Of a stretch of 64,000 nt of DNA, positions 8,162 through 20,196 are shown piece by piece. The position numbers were made by a program, and so were the translations under genes. This stretch comes from Oceanibacterium hippocampi (lineage in GTDB: Bacteria; Pseudomonadota; Alphaproteobacteria; Sneathiellales; Sneathiellaceae), in assembly GCF_900172325.1 (NCBI RefSeq), contig NZ_FWFR01000002.1:124001-188000 (forward strand). The letters run 5' to 3'. Numbering within the stretch: position 1 is the stretch's first letter; each line of letters opens with the position of its first letter. Under the pieces are notes generated by a model. That model was given only the letters and a program-made list of their open reading frames with translations. It was not told the DNA's origin and searched no databases.

Positions 8162-9331
8162 TCAGAGGTCGAGCTTCTGGCCCTTGATCTGGTCGGGTGT
8201 CACGTAGCCGAGACTGCCGGACATCATGTAGTCGAGCTGGATCTTGAAGAGCTCGGCCGCGGCCTTGTCCTTGTTGGCCCAGGCGAACCAGCGCGGCACG
8301 GCGAGTTCGGTGAATTTCTGCACGTCGCTCTCGCTGAGCCGGGTAACGATCGTCCCGGCCTCGTCGAACTTCTTCCAGGCCTCCTGGTCGGCTTTCTGGA
8401 TCGCGGCATGATGCATGTCGGAATAGACGTGCACCTCCATCTCGACGAACTGTTTCATCTGCGGCGAGAGCGCGTTCCAGGCGTCCATCCCGACCGTCAG
8501 GTCCATCAAGTCGACCGGCTGGTACAGCGACATGAACCCTGGCGGCCCCATGGAGATGTACTTGGTCACCTGGTGGAAGCCGAGATCGTAGTTGACCGCC
8601 GGGCCGACATAATCGGCGACGTCGATCGTGCCCTTGTCGAGCGCCGGGAAGATCTCCGAGCCGGGCAGCAGCGTCGTCTTGGCGCCGGCCGCCTGGAAGA
8701 CCTCGGCCACCATGCCGCCCGGAAGCCGCATCTTGCGGTCCCGGAAATCCTCGATCGAGCGGATCGGCACCTTCGAGTGGATGATGTTCGGCCCGTGATG
8801 GATCGGCCCGACATAGTAGAGGCCTTCCTTGGCGAACAGGGCGCGCGCCTTCTCGAGGCCGCCGAGGCCGTAATAGAAGACGTCCCATTCGTGCGGGTTG
8901 CGCATCCCGAGCGGGTAGGAGCTCAGGAACACCGCTGCCGGCATCCGCCCGGCCCAGTAGAGGGTGAACGGGTTCATCGCGTCCAGCACGCCGTTCTTCA
9001 CCGCGTCGAAGAGCTGGAAGTCGCCGACCACGTCCTTCGCGCCGAACGGCTGCATGGCAAGCTCGCCGCCGGTCTTCTCGACGATCGAGGCGCACCAGGC
9101 CTTGAAGACGTTGAGCCCCTCGCCGCCCGGCCACGAGGTCTGGATGCGCCAGGTCGTGGTCGCGGCCTTGGCGGTGCGGATGAACGGCGCGCCGAGTTTC
9201 TCGCCGGCGCCGAGGGCCAGTGCCGCGCCGCCGGCAATGGTGGTGGCCTTCAGGAACTTGCGGCGGCCGCTGGATACCCCTTCGACCGCTTCGCGATACC
9301 GCCCTTTACTGCTGGATGTCCTTTCCGACAT
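8162..9331 (-). CDS. dctP: TRAP transporter periplasmic substrate-binding protein, Tat-exported (DctP family)
   Basis: A 389-aa periplasmic solute receptor. The N-terminus carries a twin-arginine motif (SGRRKFLKAT, about residues 21-30) followed by a hydrophobic stretch and an AKA-type cleavage site, so the protein is probably exported folded by Tat. The body shows the DctP signatures WRIQTSWPGGEG and FRDRKMRLPGGMVAEVF, the latter containing the conserved Arg that binds a carboxylate. It resembles the alpha-keto-acid-binding TakP group, so a small organic acid is the likely ligand; this is inference. ATG 9331 has GGGAGGA 8 nt upstream. It is the first gene of the dctPQM operon and lies just upstream of a co-directional iclR. 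Confidence 0.95.
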   Translation of the reverse strand: MSERTSSSKGRYREAVEGVSSGRRKFLKATTIAGGAALALGAGEKLGAPFIRTAKAATTTWRIQTSWPGGEGLNVFKAWCASIVEKTGGELAMQPFGAKDVVGDFQLFDAVKNGVLDAMNPFTLYWAGRMPAAVFLSSYPLGMRNPHEWDVFYYGLGGLEKARALFAKEGLYYVGPIHHGPNIIHSKVPIRSIEDFRDRKMRLPGGMVAEVFQAAGAKTTLLPGSEIFPALDKGTIDVADYVGPAVNYDLGFHQVTKYISMGPPGFMSLYQPVDLMDLTVGMDAWNALSPQMKQFVEMEVHVYSDMHHAAIQKADQEAWKKFDEAGTIVTRLSESDVQKFTELAVPRWFAWANKDKAAAELFKIQLDYMMSGSLGYVTPDQIKGQKLDL

Positions 9332-9462
9332 GGCAAATTCCTCCCACGGTTTTTGCTTATCTCTATCGATCAGCTTGAACGCATGAAACGAACAGGGTCA
9401 AGCGGCGACGGATAACAATCCCACCATGTGGAACGGCCGCGCCGCGGGATCATTTCGCGGGC

Positions 9463-10302
9463 TCATGACGCGGCGCGATAGCGACCGCCAATGGCCTCGG
9501 TGACATGGCGCCCGGCGCGGCCGACCAGGTGGCCGAAATGGGCGAGCGCGCCGCGTTGCACGCGGACAATCGGCCCCGACAGCGAGATCGCCGCGATCGG
9601 TCGGGAGAACTCGTCGAAGATCGGCGCCGCGACGCAGCGCAGTCCGGCCGCGTGCTCCTCGTCGTCGATGGCGTAGCCGGTCTCGCGGACGCGCGCGAGC
9701 TCGGCACGGAGTCCGGCCAGGCTGTCGATCGTCCGGTCGGTCATCCGCACCAGTCCGCGCCGCGTCACGATCTCGGTCATCTCGTCATCGTCCATCATCG
9801 CCAGCACCGCCTTGCCGATCGCCGAGCAATGCATGTGCACCCGCGCCCCGGGACGCGCCAGCGCCCGCATCATCTCGCGGCTCTCGACCTGGGCCAGGTA
9901 AACCATGTCGCCCTGGTCGTGGATCGCCAGATTGGCGGTCTCGCCGCTCTCCTCCATCAGCGTCTGCATGTAGGGCCTGGCGATATCGCCGAGATCCCGG
10001 GCGCGCTGGAAGGCGGTGCCGACGCGGAAGGCCTGGATACCGACCTTCCAGCGGCCGGTGCGGCCGTCGAAGCGTACGTAGCGTTCGTACTGCAGGGTCG
10101 TCAGCAACCTGTGAACGGTCGACGGTGCCAGGCCGACCTGCCGCGTCAGATCGCTGAGCGCATGGCCCTCCTCGGCCTCGGCGAGAACGTTCAGGATGCC
10201 GAGCGCCCGCGACAGCGACTGGACGTTGCTGTTGGTTCCCTTGTTCTTCGGCTTCACCGTCACCGTGCCGCCCGACACCACTCCAAGACCCGCACCCGGC
10301 AT
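9463..10302 (-). CDS. IclR-family transcriptional regulator
   Basis: A 279-aa DNA-binding regulator. It has an N-terminal winged HTH (about residues 27-90: [13 protein letters not shown] ... [13 protein letters not shown]) and a C-terminal effector-binding domain with GKAVLAMM and [12 protein letters not shown] 10302 is chosen because AAAGGAGGG lies 8 nt upstream; the longer frame runs through the operator. It lies between the TRAP operon, on the same strand, and divergent malate synthase G. The natural inference is control of organic-acid uptake and of glyoxylate use in response to a small acid. An inverted repeat in the shared promoter is a likely operator. Confidence 0.93.
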   Translation of the reverse strand: MPGAGLGVVSGGTVTVKPKNKGTNSNVQSLSRALGILNVLAEAEEGHALSDLTRQVGLAPSTVHRLLTTLQYERYVRFDGRTGRWKVGIQAFRVGTAFQRARDLGDIARPYMQTLMEESGETANLAIHDQGDMVYLAQVESREMMRALARPGARVHMHCSAIGKAVLAMMDDDEMTEIVTRRGLVRMTDRTIDSLAGLRAELARVRETGYAIDDEEHAAGLRCVAAPIFDEFSRPIAAISLSGPIVRVQRGALAHFGHLVGRAGRHVTEAIGGRYRAAS

Positions 10303-10323
10303 GTCCCCGCCCTCCTTTGAATT

Positions 10324-10357
10324 GTTTCCCAATCCTACATTCCACAATACGGGAAAC
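10324..10357. promoter_or_regulatory. candidate IclR operator in the iclR-glcB divergent promoter
   Basis: The perfect inverted repeat GTTTCCC / GGGAAAC (10324-10330 and 10351-10357) encloses 20 bp, and nested in it is TTCC-N8-GGAA (10340-10355). IclR-family sites commonly carry TTCC...GGAA half-sites. The position, right upstream of iclR and 98 bp before glcB, suits autorepression plus control of malate synthase. No binding data exist here. Confidence 0.55.
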
Positions 10358-10454
10358 CATCCCATTTTTGTGGCAGCTGTCGTGCGGCCATGGCAATTTG
10401 CCGCCGAACTTGACTGCCCCGGACGGCCGGGCCGCGAAACGAAGGAAGAGAGTG

Positions 10455-12626
10455 ATGAGCAAACGCGTCGAACGCCACGGCCTGGCGATCGCCCGACCCC
10501 TGTACGAACTGGTCTCGGACGAAATCGCGCCGGGGACCGGGATCGACGCGGACGCGTTCTGGGCCGACTTCGCGGCGATCGTCCGTGATCTCGGGCCCCG
10601 CAATGCGGAATTGCTGGCCGTCCGCGAAACCCTGCAGACCCGGATCGACGCGTGGCACCGGGACCGGCGCGACGTGCCGCACGATCCGGCCGCCTATCGC
10701 GCCTTTCTCACCGAGATCGGATACCTGGTGCCCGAGGGCGACGCCTTCACGATCCGCACCGCCAATGTCGATCCGGAAATCGCCTCGGTTGCCGGACCGC
10801 AGCTGGTGGTTCCGGTTTCCAACGCCCGCTACGCCCTCAACGCCGCCAACGCCCGCTGGGGCAGCCTGTTCGATGCGCTTTACGGTACCGACGCGATTGC
10901 CGAGGACGACGGTCTGGAAAAGGGCCGCGCCTACAATCCGAAGCGGGGGGCGCGGGTGATCGAACGGGCCTCGGCCTTCCTTGACGAGGCGGCGCCGCTT
11001 GAAGGCGGCAGTCACGGTGACGCGGTCGAGTACCGCGTCGACAAGGGCCGTCTGGTTGTCCGGCTGTCCGGTGGCGGCGAAACCGGCCTCGCCCGACCCG
11101 GTCAGTTCGTCGGCCACCGCGGCGACGATCCGCTGGAGGCGGTGCTTCTCGAGAACCACGGATTGCACGCGGAGATCGTCATCGATCGCGACCATCCGGT
11201 CGGTCGCGGCCATCCGGCCGGGGTCAGCGACGTGATTCTCGAGGCGGCGCTGACGACGATCCAGGATTGCGAGGATTCGGTCGCCGCCGTCGATGCCGAG
11301 GACAAGGTCGCGGTCTACCGCAACTGGCTCGGCCTGATGAAGGGCACGCTGACCGAGGAAATGTCGAAGGGCGACAGGAGCTTCATCCGCCGTCTCGCCC
11401 CTGACCGGGTCTACCGGGCGCCGGACGGAAGCCAACTGACGCTGCCGGGCCGCAGCCTGCTGCTGGTCCGCAATGTCGGCCATCTGATGACCAGCGACGC
11501 GGTGCTCGACGCGAACGGCGCCGAGGTTCCGGAAGGCTTCCTCGACGCCGCGCTCACCGCCTTCGCCGCGCTGCACGATCTCCAGGCCGGCGACCGTCCG
11601 CGCAACAGCCGCACCGGCAGCATCTATATCGTCAAGCCGAAGATGCACGGCCCCGACGAGGTGGCCTTTGCCGGCACCCTGTTCGACCGGGTCGAACAGG
11701 CGCTCGGGCTCGCCCGCTACACGATGAAGATCGGCGTGATGGACGAGGAGCGGCGGACGACGGTCAATCTCAAGGAATGCATCCGCGCCGTCGCCGACCG
11801 GCTGGTCTTCATCAACACCGGTTTCCTCGACCGCACCGGCGACGAGATCCACACCTCGATGGAAGCCGGACCGGTGGTCCGCAAGGAGGCGATGAAGGGC
11901 GAACGCTGGATCGCCGCCTACGAGAACTGGAACGTCGATATCGGCCTCGAATGCGGGCTGCCGGGGCGCGCGCAGATCGGCAAGGGCATGTGGCCGAAGC
12001 CGGACGAGATGGCCGAGATGCTCGCCCAGAAGGGCGCCCATCCGATGGCCGGCGCGAACTGCGCGTGGGTCCCCTCGCCGACCGCCGCGACGCTGCACGC
12101 GATCCATTATCACCGGGTCGACGTGCGTGCCCGGCAGGCCGAGCTGGCCGGCCGGGGCCGCGCCAGCCTCGACGATATCCTCACGCTGCCGCTGGCCGCC
12201 GGCGCCAACTGGCGGGCCGAGGAGATACAGGCCGAACTCGACAACAACGCGCAAGGCATCCTCGGCTATGTCGTGCGCTGGATCGACCAGGGCGTCGGCT
12301 GTTCGAAGGTGCCGGACATCAACGATGTCGGACTGATGGAGGACCGCGCGACCCTGCGGATCTCCAGCCAGCACATCGCCAACTGGCTGTATCACGGGAT
12401 TTGCGACGCCGATCAGGTGACCGCCACGATGCGCCGGATGGCGGCGGTCGTCGACCGCCAGAATGCCGGCGACGACGGGTACCGTGCGATGGCGGACGAT
12501 CTCGACAACAGCGTCGCCTTCAGGGCCGCCTGCGACCTGGTCTTCAAGGGGCGCGAGCAGCCGAGCGGCTATACCGAACCGATCCTCCATGCCCGCCGTC
12601 GCGAAGCGAAAGCCGCCCGGGCCTGA
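10455..12626 (+). CDS. glcB: malate synthase G
   Basis: Condenses glyoxylate with acetyl-CoA to malate in the cytoplasm. The 723-aa length equals typical single-chain MSG enzymes. Family blocks include [20 protein letters not shown] near residue 130, [16 protein letters not shown] (about 272-287), [21 protein letters not shown] (about 450-470) and [20 protein letters not shown] (about 534-553). ATG 10455 ([18 protein letters not shown]) fits the family start and has GGAAG upstream. It is divergent from iclR. No isocitrate lyase is in the window, so the glyoxylate source may be glycolate or another C2 compound. Confidence 0.97.
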   Translation: MSKRVERHGLAIARPLYELVSDEIAPGTGIDADAFWADFAAIVRDLGPRNAELLAVRETLQTRIDAWHRDRRDVPHDPAAYRAFLTEIGYLVPEGDAFTIRTANVDPEIASVAGPQLVVPVSNARYALNAANARWGSLFDALYGTDAIAEDDGLEKGRAYNPKRGARVIERASAFLDEAAPLEGGSHGDAVEYRVDKGRLVVRLSGGGETGLARPGQFVGHRGDDPLEAVLLENHGLHAEIVIDRDHPVGRGHPAGVSDVILEAALTTIQDCEDSVAAVDAEDKVAVYRNWLGLMKGTLTEEMSKGDRSFIRRLAPDRVYRAPDGSQLTLPGRSLLLVRNVGHLMTSDAVLDANGAEVPEGFLDAALTAFAALHDLQAGDRPRNSRTGSIYIVKPKMHGPDEVAFAGTLFDRVEQALGLARYTMKIGVMDEERRTTVNLKECIRAVADRLVFINTGFLDRTGDEIHTSMEAGPVVRKEAMKGERWIAAYENWNVDIGLECGLPGRAQIGKGMWPKPDEMAEMLAQKGAHPMAGANCAWVPSPTAATLHAIHYHRVDVRARQAELAGRGRASLDDILTLPLAAGANWRAEEIQAELDNNAQGILGYVVRWIDQGVGCSKVPDINDVGLMEDRATLRISSQHIANWLYHGICDADQVTATMRRMAAVVDRQNAGDDGYRAMADDLDNSVAFRAACDLVFKGREQPSGYTEPILHARRREAKAARA

Positions 12627-12668
12627 AACACGGGGCCGGGTCGAAGCGGCGGCCGCCGCCGGCGCGCC

Positions 12669-13130
12669 TCAGCGCTGGCGGCGAAGCTTCAGTTTCTCGC
12701 CGACGACGGTATACATGTCGAGCCCGGTCAGTTCGGCGATCTCGGAAAAGCGAAGCGAGGTTTCGGTCAGCAGCACGCGGGCGTGACGGAGCGGCTCGAG
12801 CCGGCGGCCGTTACGCCGGACGGTGCGGTTGGCGATCCGGGCCGGTCGCCGTTCGGCGGCGTCGAGGCCGCGTTCCTCCGCCGCCTTCAGCGAGGCCGCG
12901 CGGCGCTTCTTGTCGAGCAGGATCCGGTAGTCGAGCAGCAGCATGAACTCGGCGAGTTCGCGTTCCCAGAAGGCGAACCCGCGTCCGCCGGTCTTCTTGC
13001 GCTCCTGCGCCGGCGCGGCGGCGTCCGAACGCGCGGCCTCGTCGAGGGTCATGCCGAAACGCGCGGCAAGCCGCTCGGCGGCGGCAAGCGCATTGGCTCG
13101 CTCGCCCGCAAAGGGGCTCTCTGCCGCCAT
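12669..13130 (-). CDS. DUF2786-like protein, start uncertain
   Basis: A 153-aa basic cytoplasmic protein. Its N-terminal segment (SPFAGERANALAAAERLAARFGM) resembles the DUF2786 helix pair found on small proteins of unknown function; the C-terminus is Arg-rich. No catalytic motif is visible. ATG 13130 has no ribosome site, and coding-like sequence (ERFHNLLK immediately before it) continues in frame for about 24 codons to a stop at 13203 without an ATG, GTG or TTG. The true start may therefore be non-canonical, or the 5' end may be damaged. Convergent with glcB. Confidence 0.6.
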   Translation of the reverse strand: MAAESPFAGERANALAAAERLAARFGMTLDEAARSDAAAPAQERKKTGGRGFAFWERELAEFMLLLDYRILLDKKRRAASLKAAEERGLDAAERRPARIANRTVRRNGRRLEPLRHARVLLTETSLRFSEIAELTGLDMYTVVGEKLKLRRQR

Positions 13131-13342
13131 CTTCAGGAGGTTGTGGAAACGCTCCCTGTCGGCCCTGCTGAATTGCTCGGAAATCCTGAAAACTCCGCTT
13201 CGCTACTGCGTCCGACAGAATAGCATCCCGATCCGCGCCACCCAAGACGGACGAGCGGCGATCCGCGTAAAGTCACCAAATATTACCCGCGAAGCGAGGC
13301 GATCTACGGCACCTGAAGGCGGTATCGACCGCGAATGCCGGG

Positions 13343-13621
13343 CTAATGCGCCGGATTGTCCGCCGAGCCGGCGGCGGGCGCGATGTCCTGCGGGCGCTGA
13401 AGTGCTTCCGGCGACAGGATATCCTCCGAATCGGAACCGGTGACCGACTCGGTCGATGTGTCGTCGGACAGTTGTGCGATCAGTGAATGGCCTGCGTCGA
13501 GAGCTGCCTCGGCCGCAAGAATGAGCATCAGCCAGCCGGCGGCCGCCACCAGCGCTATGAGCGCGATCGTGCCGCGGTGTGAGATCCGGCGCCGCTCCGA
13601 ATATTCCGTCGGGATTGCCAT
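13343..13621 (-). CDS. small single-pass membrane protein, hypothetical
   Basis: A 92-aa protein. A short basic N-terminus (MAIPTEYSERRRISHRG) is followed by one strong membrane helix (about residues 20-42), then an acidic, Ser/Asp-rich tail with two SDD/SDS patches and a Pro/Ala-rich end. The charge pattern predicts the N-terminus in the cytoplasm and the acidic tail outside. ATG 13621 has AAGGA about 11 nt upstream, and an AT-rich patch around 13728-13775 could be its promoter. No family recognised. Confidence 0.6.
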   Translation of the reverse strand: MAIPTEYSERRRISHRGTIALIALVAAAGWLMLILAAEAALDAGHSLIAQLSDDTSTESVTGSDSEDILSPEALQRPQDIAPAAGSADNPAH

Positions 13622-13845
13622 CGACACCCATCCTTCCGCACCCGGCCGTTCTCGCCGATTACCGGGTGCTGCCGACGGGTCGGCACGCATCCGCGTCCGC
13701 TCCCGTCATGGGGATGAAATGGTAAAGCCAAACTCTCACGACAACAACTTGTAGTCGAAAAACTTTTAGAGAATCCGATTGCTGCGGCAGGACCTGCTGT
13801 TCCCGGGCCGGCGTCCGGACGGTCTCGGAAGAACGGGGCGCCGTG

Positions 13846-14529
13846 TCAGCGTCGGCGATCGAGACGGATCCCAAGCTCCTCGAGACCGCCCGAGAGTTCC
13901 CGCCACGCACTTGTGGAATCTCCCGCAGCCCAGCAGCTCCGGGCGTCGTCGGCGAATCGCCCGTGCCGGACATAGCGGCCGATCTCGCGCCGCGCCGCGG
14001 CTTCGGCGGCACCGCGGGTGAAGGCGCCCGCGCGCCACAGCCGGACGATGGCGAGTGCCTTCTCCGGGCGGGCGCCGCGGCGGTCCGCAAGCTTCTTGAA
14101 GAGCCGTTGCCGGTCCAGGTTGAGGACGGCGAATGCGTCGAGCCGGTCGCCGATCTCCCTCCGCACGGGTTCCGGCAGTGGGCATTCGGTAACCGCCTCC
14201 TGCAGGGCGCGGAGTTGCCGGAGACGATCGACCAACGCGCCGCTTTCGTCGAAGAAGAGCGTCGGCCGGGGGGGATCGTGCAGCACGGCGAGGATGCGTC
14301 TGCCGAGACGCTCCAGCGCCCAGGATTCGGACAGCTCGGCGCTGAGGTCGAGCAGGCGGGCGATCTTCGCGGTCGGTTCGATGACCCCGTCGAGCGCCTT
14401 CTCGATTCGCTGTTCGAAGCGGAATTCCGCCGCGTCGCCGGGTCTTCCCGCAGGCAATGCGGGAGCGCCCGTGCGCCGCGCGGAGACGGCCTCGTCATGC
14501 GGCCTGGGGCCGCCGGATTCGCGTTTCAC
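13846..14529 (-). CDS. hypothetical helical protein
   Basis: A 227-aa protein I do not recognise. It is highly charged and probably mostly helical (EFRFEQRIEKALDGVIEP ... RLRQLRALQEAV), without signal peptide, membrane segment or obvious catalytic motif. The GTG at 14529 is preceded by a strong ribosome site (GAGGAGGGG), which supports expression. It is separated by about 120 nt from an SDR gene upstream. A long frame on the opposite strand (13843-15396) is a GC shadow. Confidence 0.6.
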   Translation of the reverse strand: MKRESGGPRPHDEAVSARRTGAPALPAGRPGDAAEFRFEQRIEKALDGVIEPTAKIARLLDLSAELSESWALERLGRRILAVLHDPPRPTLFFDESGALVDRLRQLRALQEAVTECPLPEPVRREIGDRLDAFAVLNLDRQRLFKKLADRRGARPEKALAIVRLWRAGAFTRGAAEAAARREIGRYVRHGRFADDARSCWAAGDSTSAWRELSGGLEELGIRLDRRR

Positions 14530-14649
14530 CCTGCCCCTCCTCGCGAGAGGCCGTATCCAGAATCTTCCCGCCGTCAGGATGTGGAGGAAGGTCCTAACGA
14601 ATCTTTAAGTGGAATCTCGCCGCTGCCAGCCGGTAGCAGTCGGTGGCGC

Positions 14650-15414
14650 TCAGAGCATGACCGTGAGGCCGTCGTCGACCGGCAGGATCGCCCCGTTGAT
14701 GAAGCGGGATTCCTCGGCGACCATGAGCATCAGCGCGCCGTCCAGGTCGTCGACATTGCCGAGCCGGCGGCGCGGCAGTTTCGAGATCAGCTTGCGCCCG
14801 CCTTCCGTTTCCCAGTAGTCGCGATTCATTTCGGTCTCGACATAGCCGGGGCAGATCGCGTTCACGTTGATGCCGTAGCGGGTCCATTCATGGGCCAGCG
14901 ACCGGGTCATGTGAATCACCGCCGCCTTCGACATGCAATAGACCGACAGCGTCGGCAGTGTGCGAAGCCCGGCGATCGAGGCGATATTGACGATCCGACC
15001 GCCGCGACCGCGCGGGATCATCCGCTTCGCCACCGCCTGGGCGACGAAGAAGGCGCCCTTGACGTTCGTGTTCATGACGAAGTCGTAGTCGTCCTCGCTC
15101 AGGTCGACGGCGAGGCCTTCGCGCGAAACCCCCGAATTGTTGATCAGGATGTCGATCGGGCCGAGTTCGGTCTCGACCGCCTCGACGGCCGCCTCGATCG
15201 AGGCATTGTCGGTCACGTCCATGCGGAACGGCATCGCCCTGCCATCGAAGGCGCGAATCTCGGTCGCCAGTTCCTCGAGCCGGTCGGTGCGTCGGGCGGT
15301 GATCCCGACATGCGCGCCGGCGCGTGCCAGTACCTGCGCGAAGCGCCAGCCGAGGCCGGAGGACGCGCCGGTCACCAGCGCCGTCTTGCCGTCTAGTCGA
15401 AAGGGATTGGTCAC
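14650..15414 (-). CDS. SDR-family NAD(P)-dependent oxidoreductase
   Basis: A 254-aa classical short-chain dehydrogenase. It has the Rossmann glycine motif TGASSGLG near residue 16, NNSG, a catalytic Ser in NIASIAG, YCMSK carrying the Tyr and Lys, and the ICPGYVETEM substrate-loop start. The likely reaction is reduction of a 3-oxoacyl or other keto substrate. The start is taken as GTG 15414 (VTNPFRLDGKTALVTG), which begins where SDRs normally begin; the longer frame would need TTG at 15486 with no ribosome site. No neighbouring pathway fixes the substrate. Confidence 0.88.
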   Translation of the reverse strand: MTNPFRLDGKTALVTGASSGLGWRFAQVLARAGAHVGITARRTDRLEELATEIRAFDGRAMPFRMDVTDNASIEAAVEAVETELGPIDILINNSGVSREGLAVDLSEDDYDFVMNTNVKGAFFVAQAVAKRMIPRGRGGRIVNIASIAGLRTLPTLSVYCMSKAAVIHMTRSLAHEWTRYGINVNAICPGYVETEMNRDYWETEGGRKLISKLPRRRLGNVDDLDGALMLMVAEESRFINGAILPVDDGLTVML

Positions 15415-15566
15415 GCTCTGCGCTCCACTCGCGAATTGTCGATCAGGTTGGCCGAATGTATCCCCTGACCGGCCCGCGGCCGTCAAGCGGCGGTCGGCGC
15501 GGAGGCTCCCGCAGATGTGAGCGATGTGGCCTTTCCTCCCCCGCTCCGCTCCGATAGGATTCCGCC

Positions 15567-16220
15567 ATGCAGATCGACATCGTCTCCGACACCGTCTGTC
15601 CCTGGTGCTATATCGGCAAGCGCAAGCTCGAGGCGGCGCTCGCCCAACGCCCGGACCTGAAACCCGACATTCACTGGCGGGCCTTTCAGCTCAATCCGGA
15701 CATGCCGGCGGAGGGAATGGACCGGGCGACCTATCTGGCCGCCAAGTTCGGCGGCGCGGAGGCGGCCGGCAAGGTCTACGGGCAGATCGAGGCGGCGGCG
15801 CGCCGGGCCGGCCTGGACCTCGATTTCGCGGGCATTCCGCGGTCGCCGAACACCATCGATTCGCATCGCCTGATCCACTGGTCGCATTCGACCGGGCTGC
15901 AGAACGAGGTCAGCGAGGCGTTGTTCCGCGCCTATTTCATCGAGAACCGGGATATCGGATCGGCCGAGGTGCTGACCGAGGTTGCCGCCGGAGCCGGCAT
16001 GGACGCGGCGCTGGTGCGCGACCTGCTGGCCGGCGACTCGGACCGCGACCGTATCCGGGAGGAGGACGCCTCGGCCCGCCAGATGGGCATCAACGGGGTC
16101 CCGTTCTTCATCTTCAACCGCCAGTACGCGGTCTCGGGCGCGCAGGATCCGGAGGTCTTCCTGCAGGTTTTCGAGCGGATCGAGCAGGATCGGAAGAACC
16201 CGCCCGCCGCCGCCGACTGA
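15567..16220 (+). CDS. DsbA-family protein, FrnE-like (thioredoxin fold, CPWC)
   Basis: A 217-aa cytoplasmic protein of the DsbA/HCCA isomerase superfamily. The CxxC site is CPWC at residues 11-14, directly after the first strand (MQIDIVSDTV), which is typical of FrnE-type proteins. The C-terminal block GINGVPFFIFNRQYAVSGAQ carries the cis-Pro loop. There is no signal peptide, so the role is intracellular thiol-disulfide exchange or a related reaction. Convergent with mfd; the 13-nt gap between the stops is almost filled by the palindrome ACCCGGCCGGGT (16221-16232). Confidence 0.9.
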   Translation: MQIDIVSDTVCPWCYIGKRKLEAALAQRPDLKPDIHWRAFQLNPDMPAEGMDRATYLAAKFGGAEAAGKVYGQIEAAARRAGLDLDFAGIPRSPNTIDSHRLIHWSHSTGLQNEVSEALFRAYFIENRDIGSAEVLTEVAAGAGMDAALVRDLLAGDSDRDRIREEDASARQMGINGVPFFIFNRQYAVSGAQDPEVFLQVFERIEQDRKNPPAAAD

Positions 16221-16233
16221 ACCCGGCCGGGTG

Positions 16234-19719
<3,486 letters not shown>

Positions 19720-19761
19720 ACGACGAATATCCTGCAGCAAGGCTGAGGAACAGGCGGCAGT

Positions 19762-20031
19762 TCAGCCTGCGCTGTGCACTTCGAATTCCTTCAGACGCGC
19801 CATGAGCTCGGTATCGTATTCGGGCGGCACCGGCACGCGACCGCTGATCCAGGCATAGATATTCGGATCGCCGGCATCCATCAGGGCCTCGAGCAGATCG
19901 AGCAGATGGTGGTCCATCTCGGAGAGATATCTCCGGGAGAAGCGACCGAGCATCAGGTCGGTCTCCTTCATCCCGGTATGGGTCGCGCGGTAGTAGATTC
20001 GCTTGCGGCGGATCTCGATATCCTCGGGCAT
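19762..20031 (-). CDS. sdhE: FAD assembly factor SdhE
   Basis: An 89-aa cytoplasmic chaperone that promotes covalent flavinylation of SdhA. The family signature is clear: RRKRIYYRATHTGMKETDLMLG (about residues 8-29) includes the RGMKE-like loop, here TGMKE, that contacts the flavoprotein. FSRRYLS and the helical C-terminus follow. ATG 20031 gives the normal length. It sits divergently from recG and just upstream of mfd, an arrangement I associate with alphaproteobacteria. Confidence 0.95.
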   Translation of the reverse strand: MPEDIEIRRKRIYYRATHTGMKETDLMLGRFSRRYLSEMDHHLLDLLEALMDAGDPNIYAWISGRVPVPPEYDTELMARLKEFEVHSAG

Positions 20032-20196
20032 CTGGCAGGCTCCGGCCGTCGTCACGTCGAAGGGACAGGATATAGGCGCCCCGGCCGTCACTGTCACCCC
20101 CGGAGGCGGCGTTCCGGCCGCCGGCGTGGACGCAGCCGCTTGGAGCCGGCGCGCCCACGGGTTATCGTCCGCCCGCACCGAACCGGCGACGAGGCC

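Noticed and set aside
10335-12590. 751-aa open frame antisense to malate synthase G
   Set aside because: Mirror frame of a well-supported gene; low-complexity composition and no motif.
12646-12659. GCGGCGGCCGCCGC palindrome between glcB and the DUF2786-like gene
   Set aside because: It has no loop and no T-run, and such GC palindromes arise easily at this base composition.
16221-16232. ACCCGGCCGGGT palindrome between convergent frnE-like gene and mfd
   Set aside because: Too short, without loop or T-run, to call a terminator; noted only in the neighbouring gene entry.
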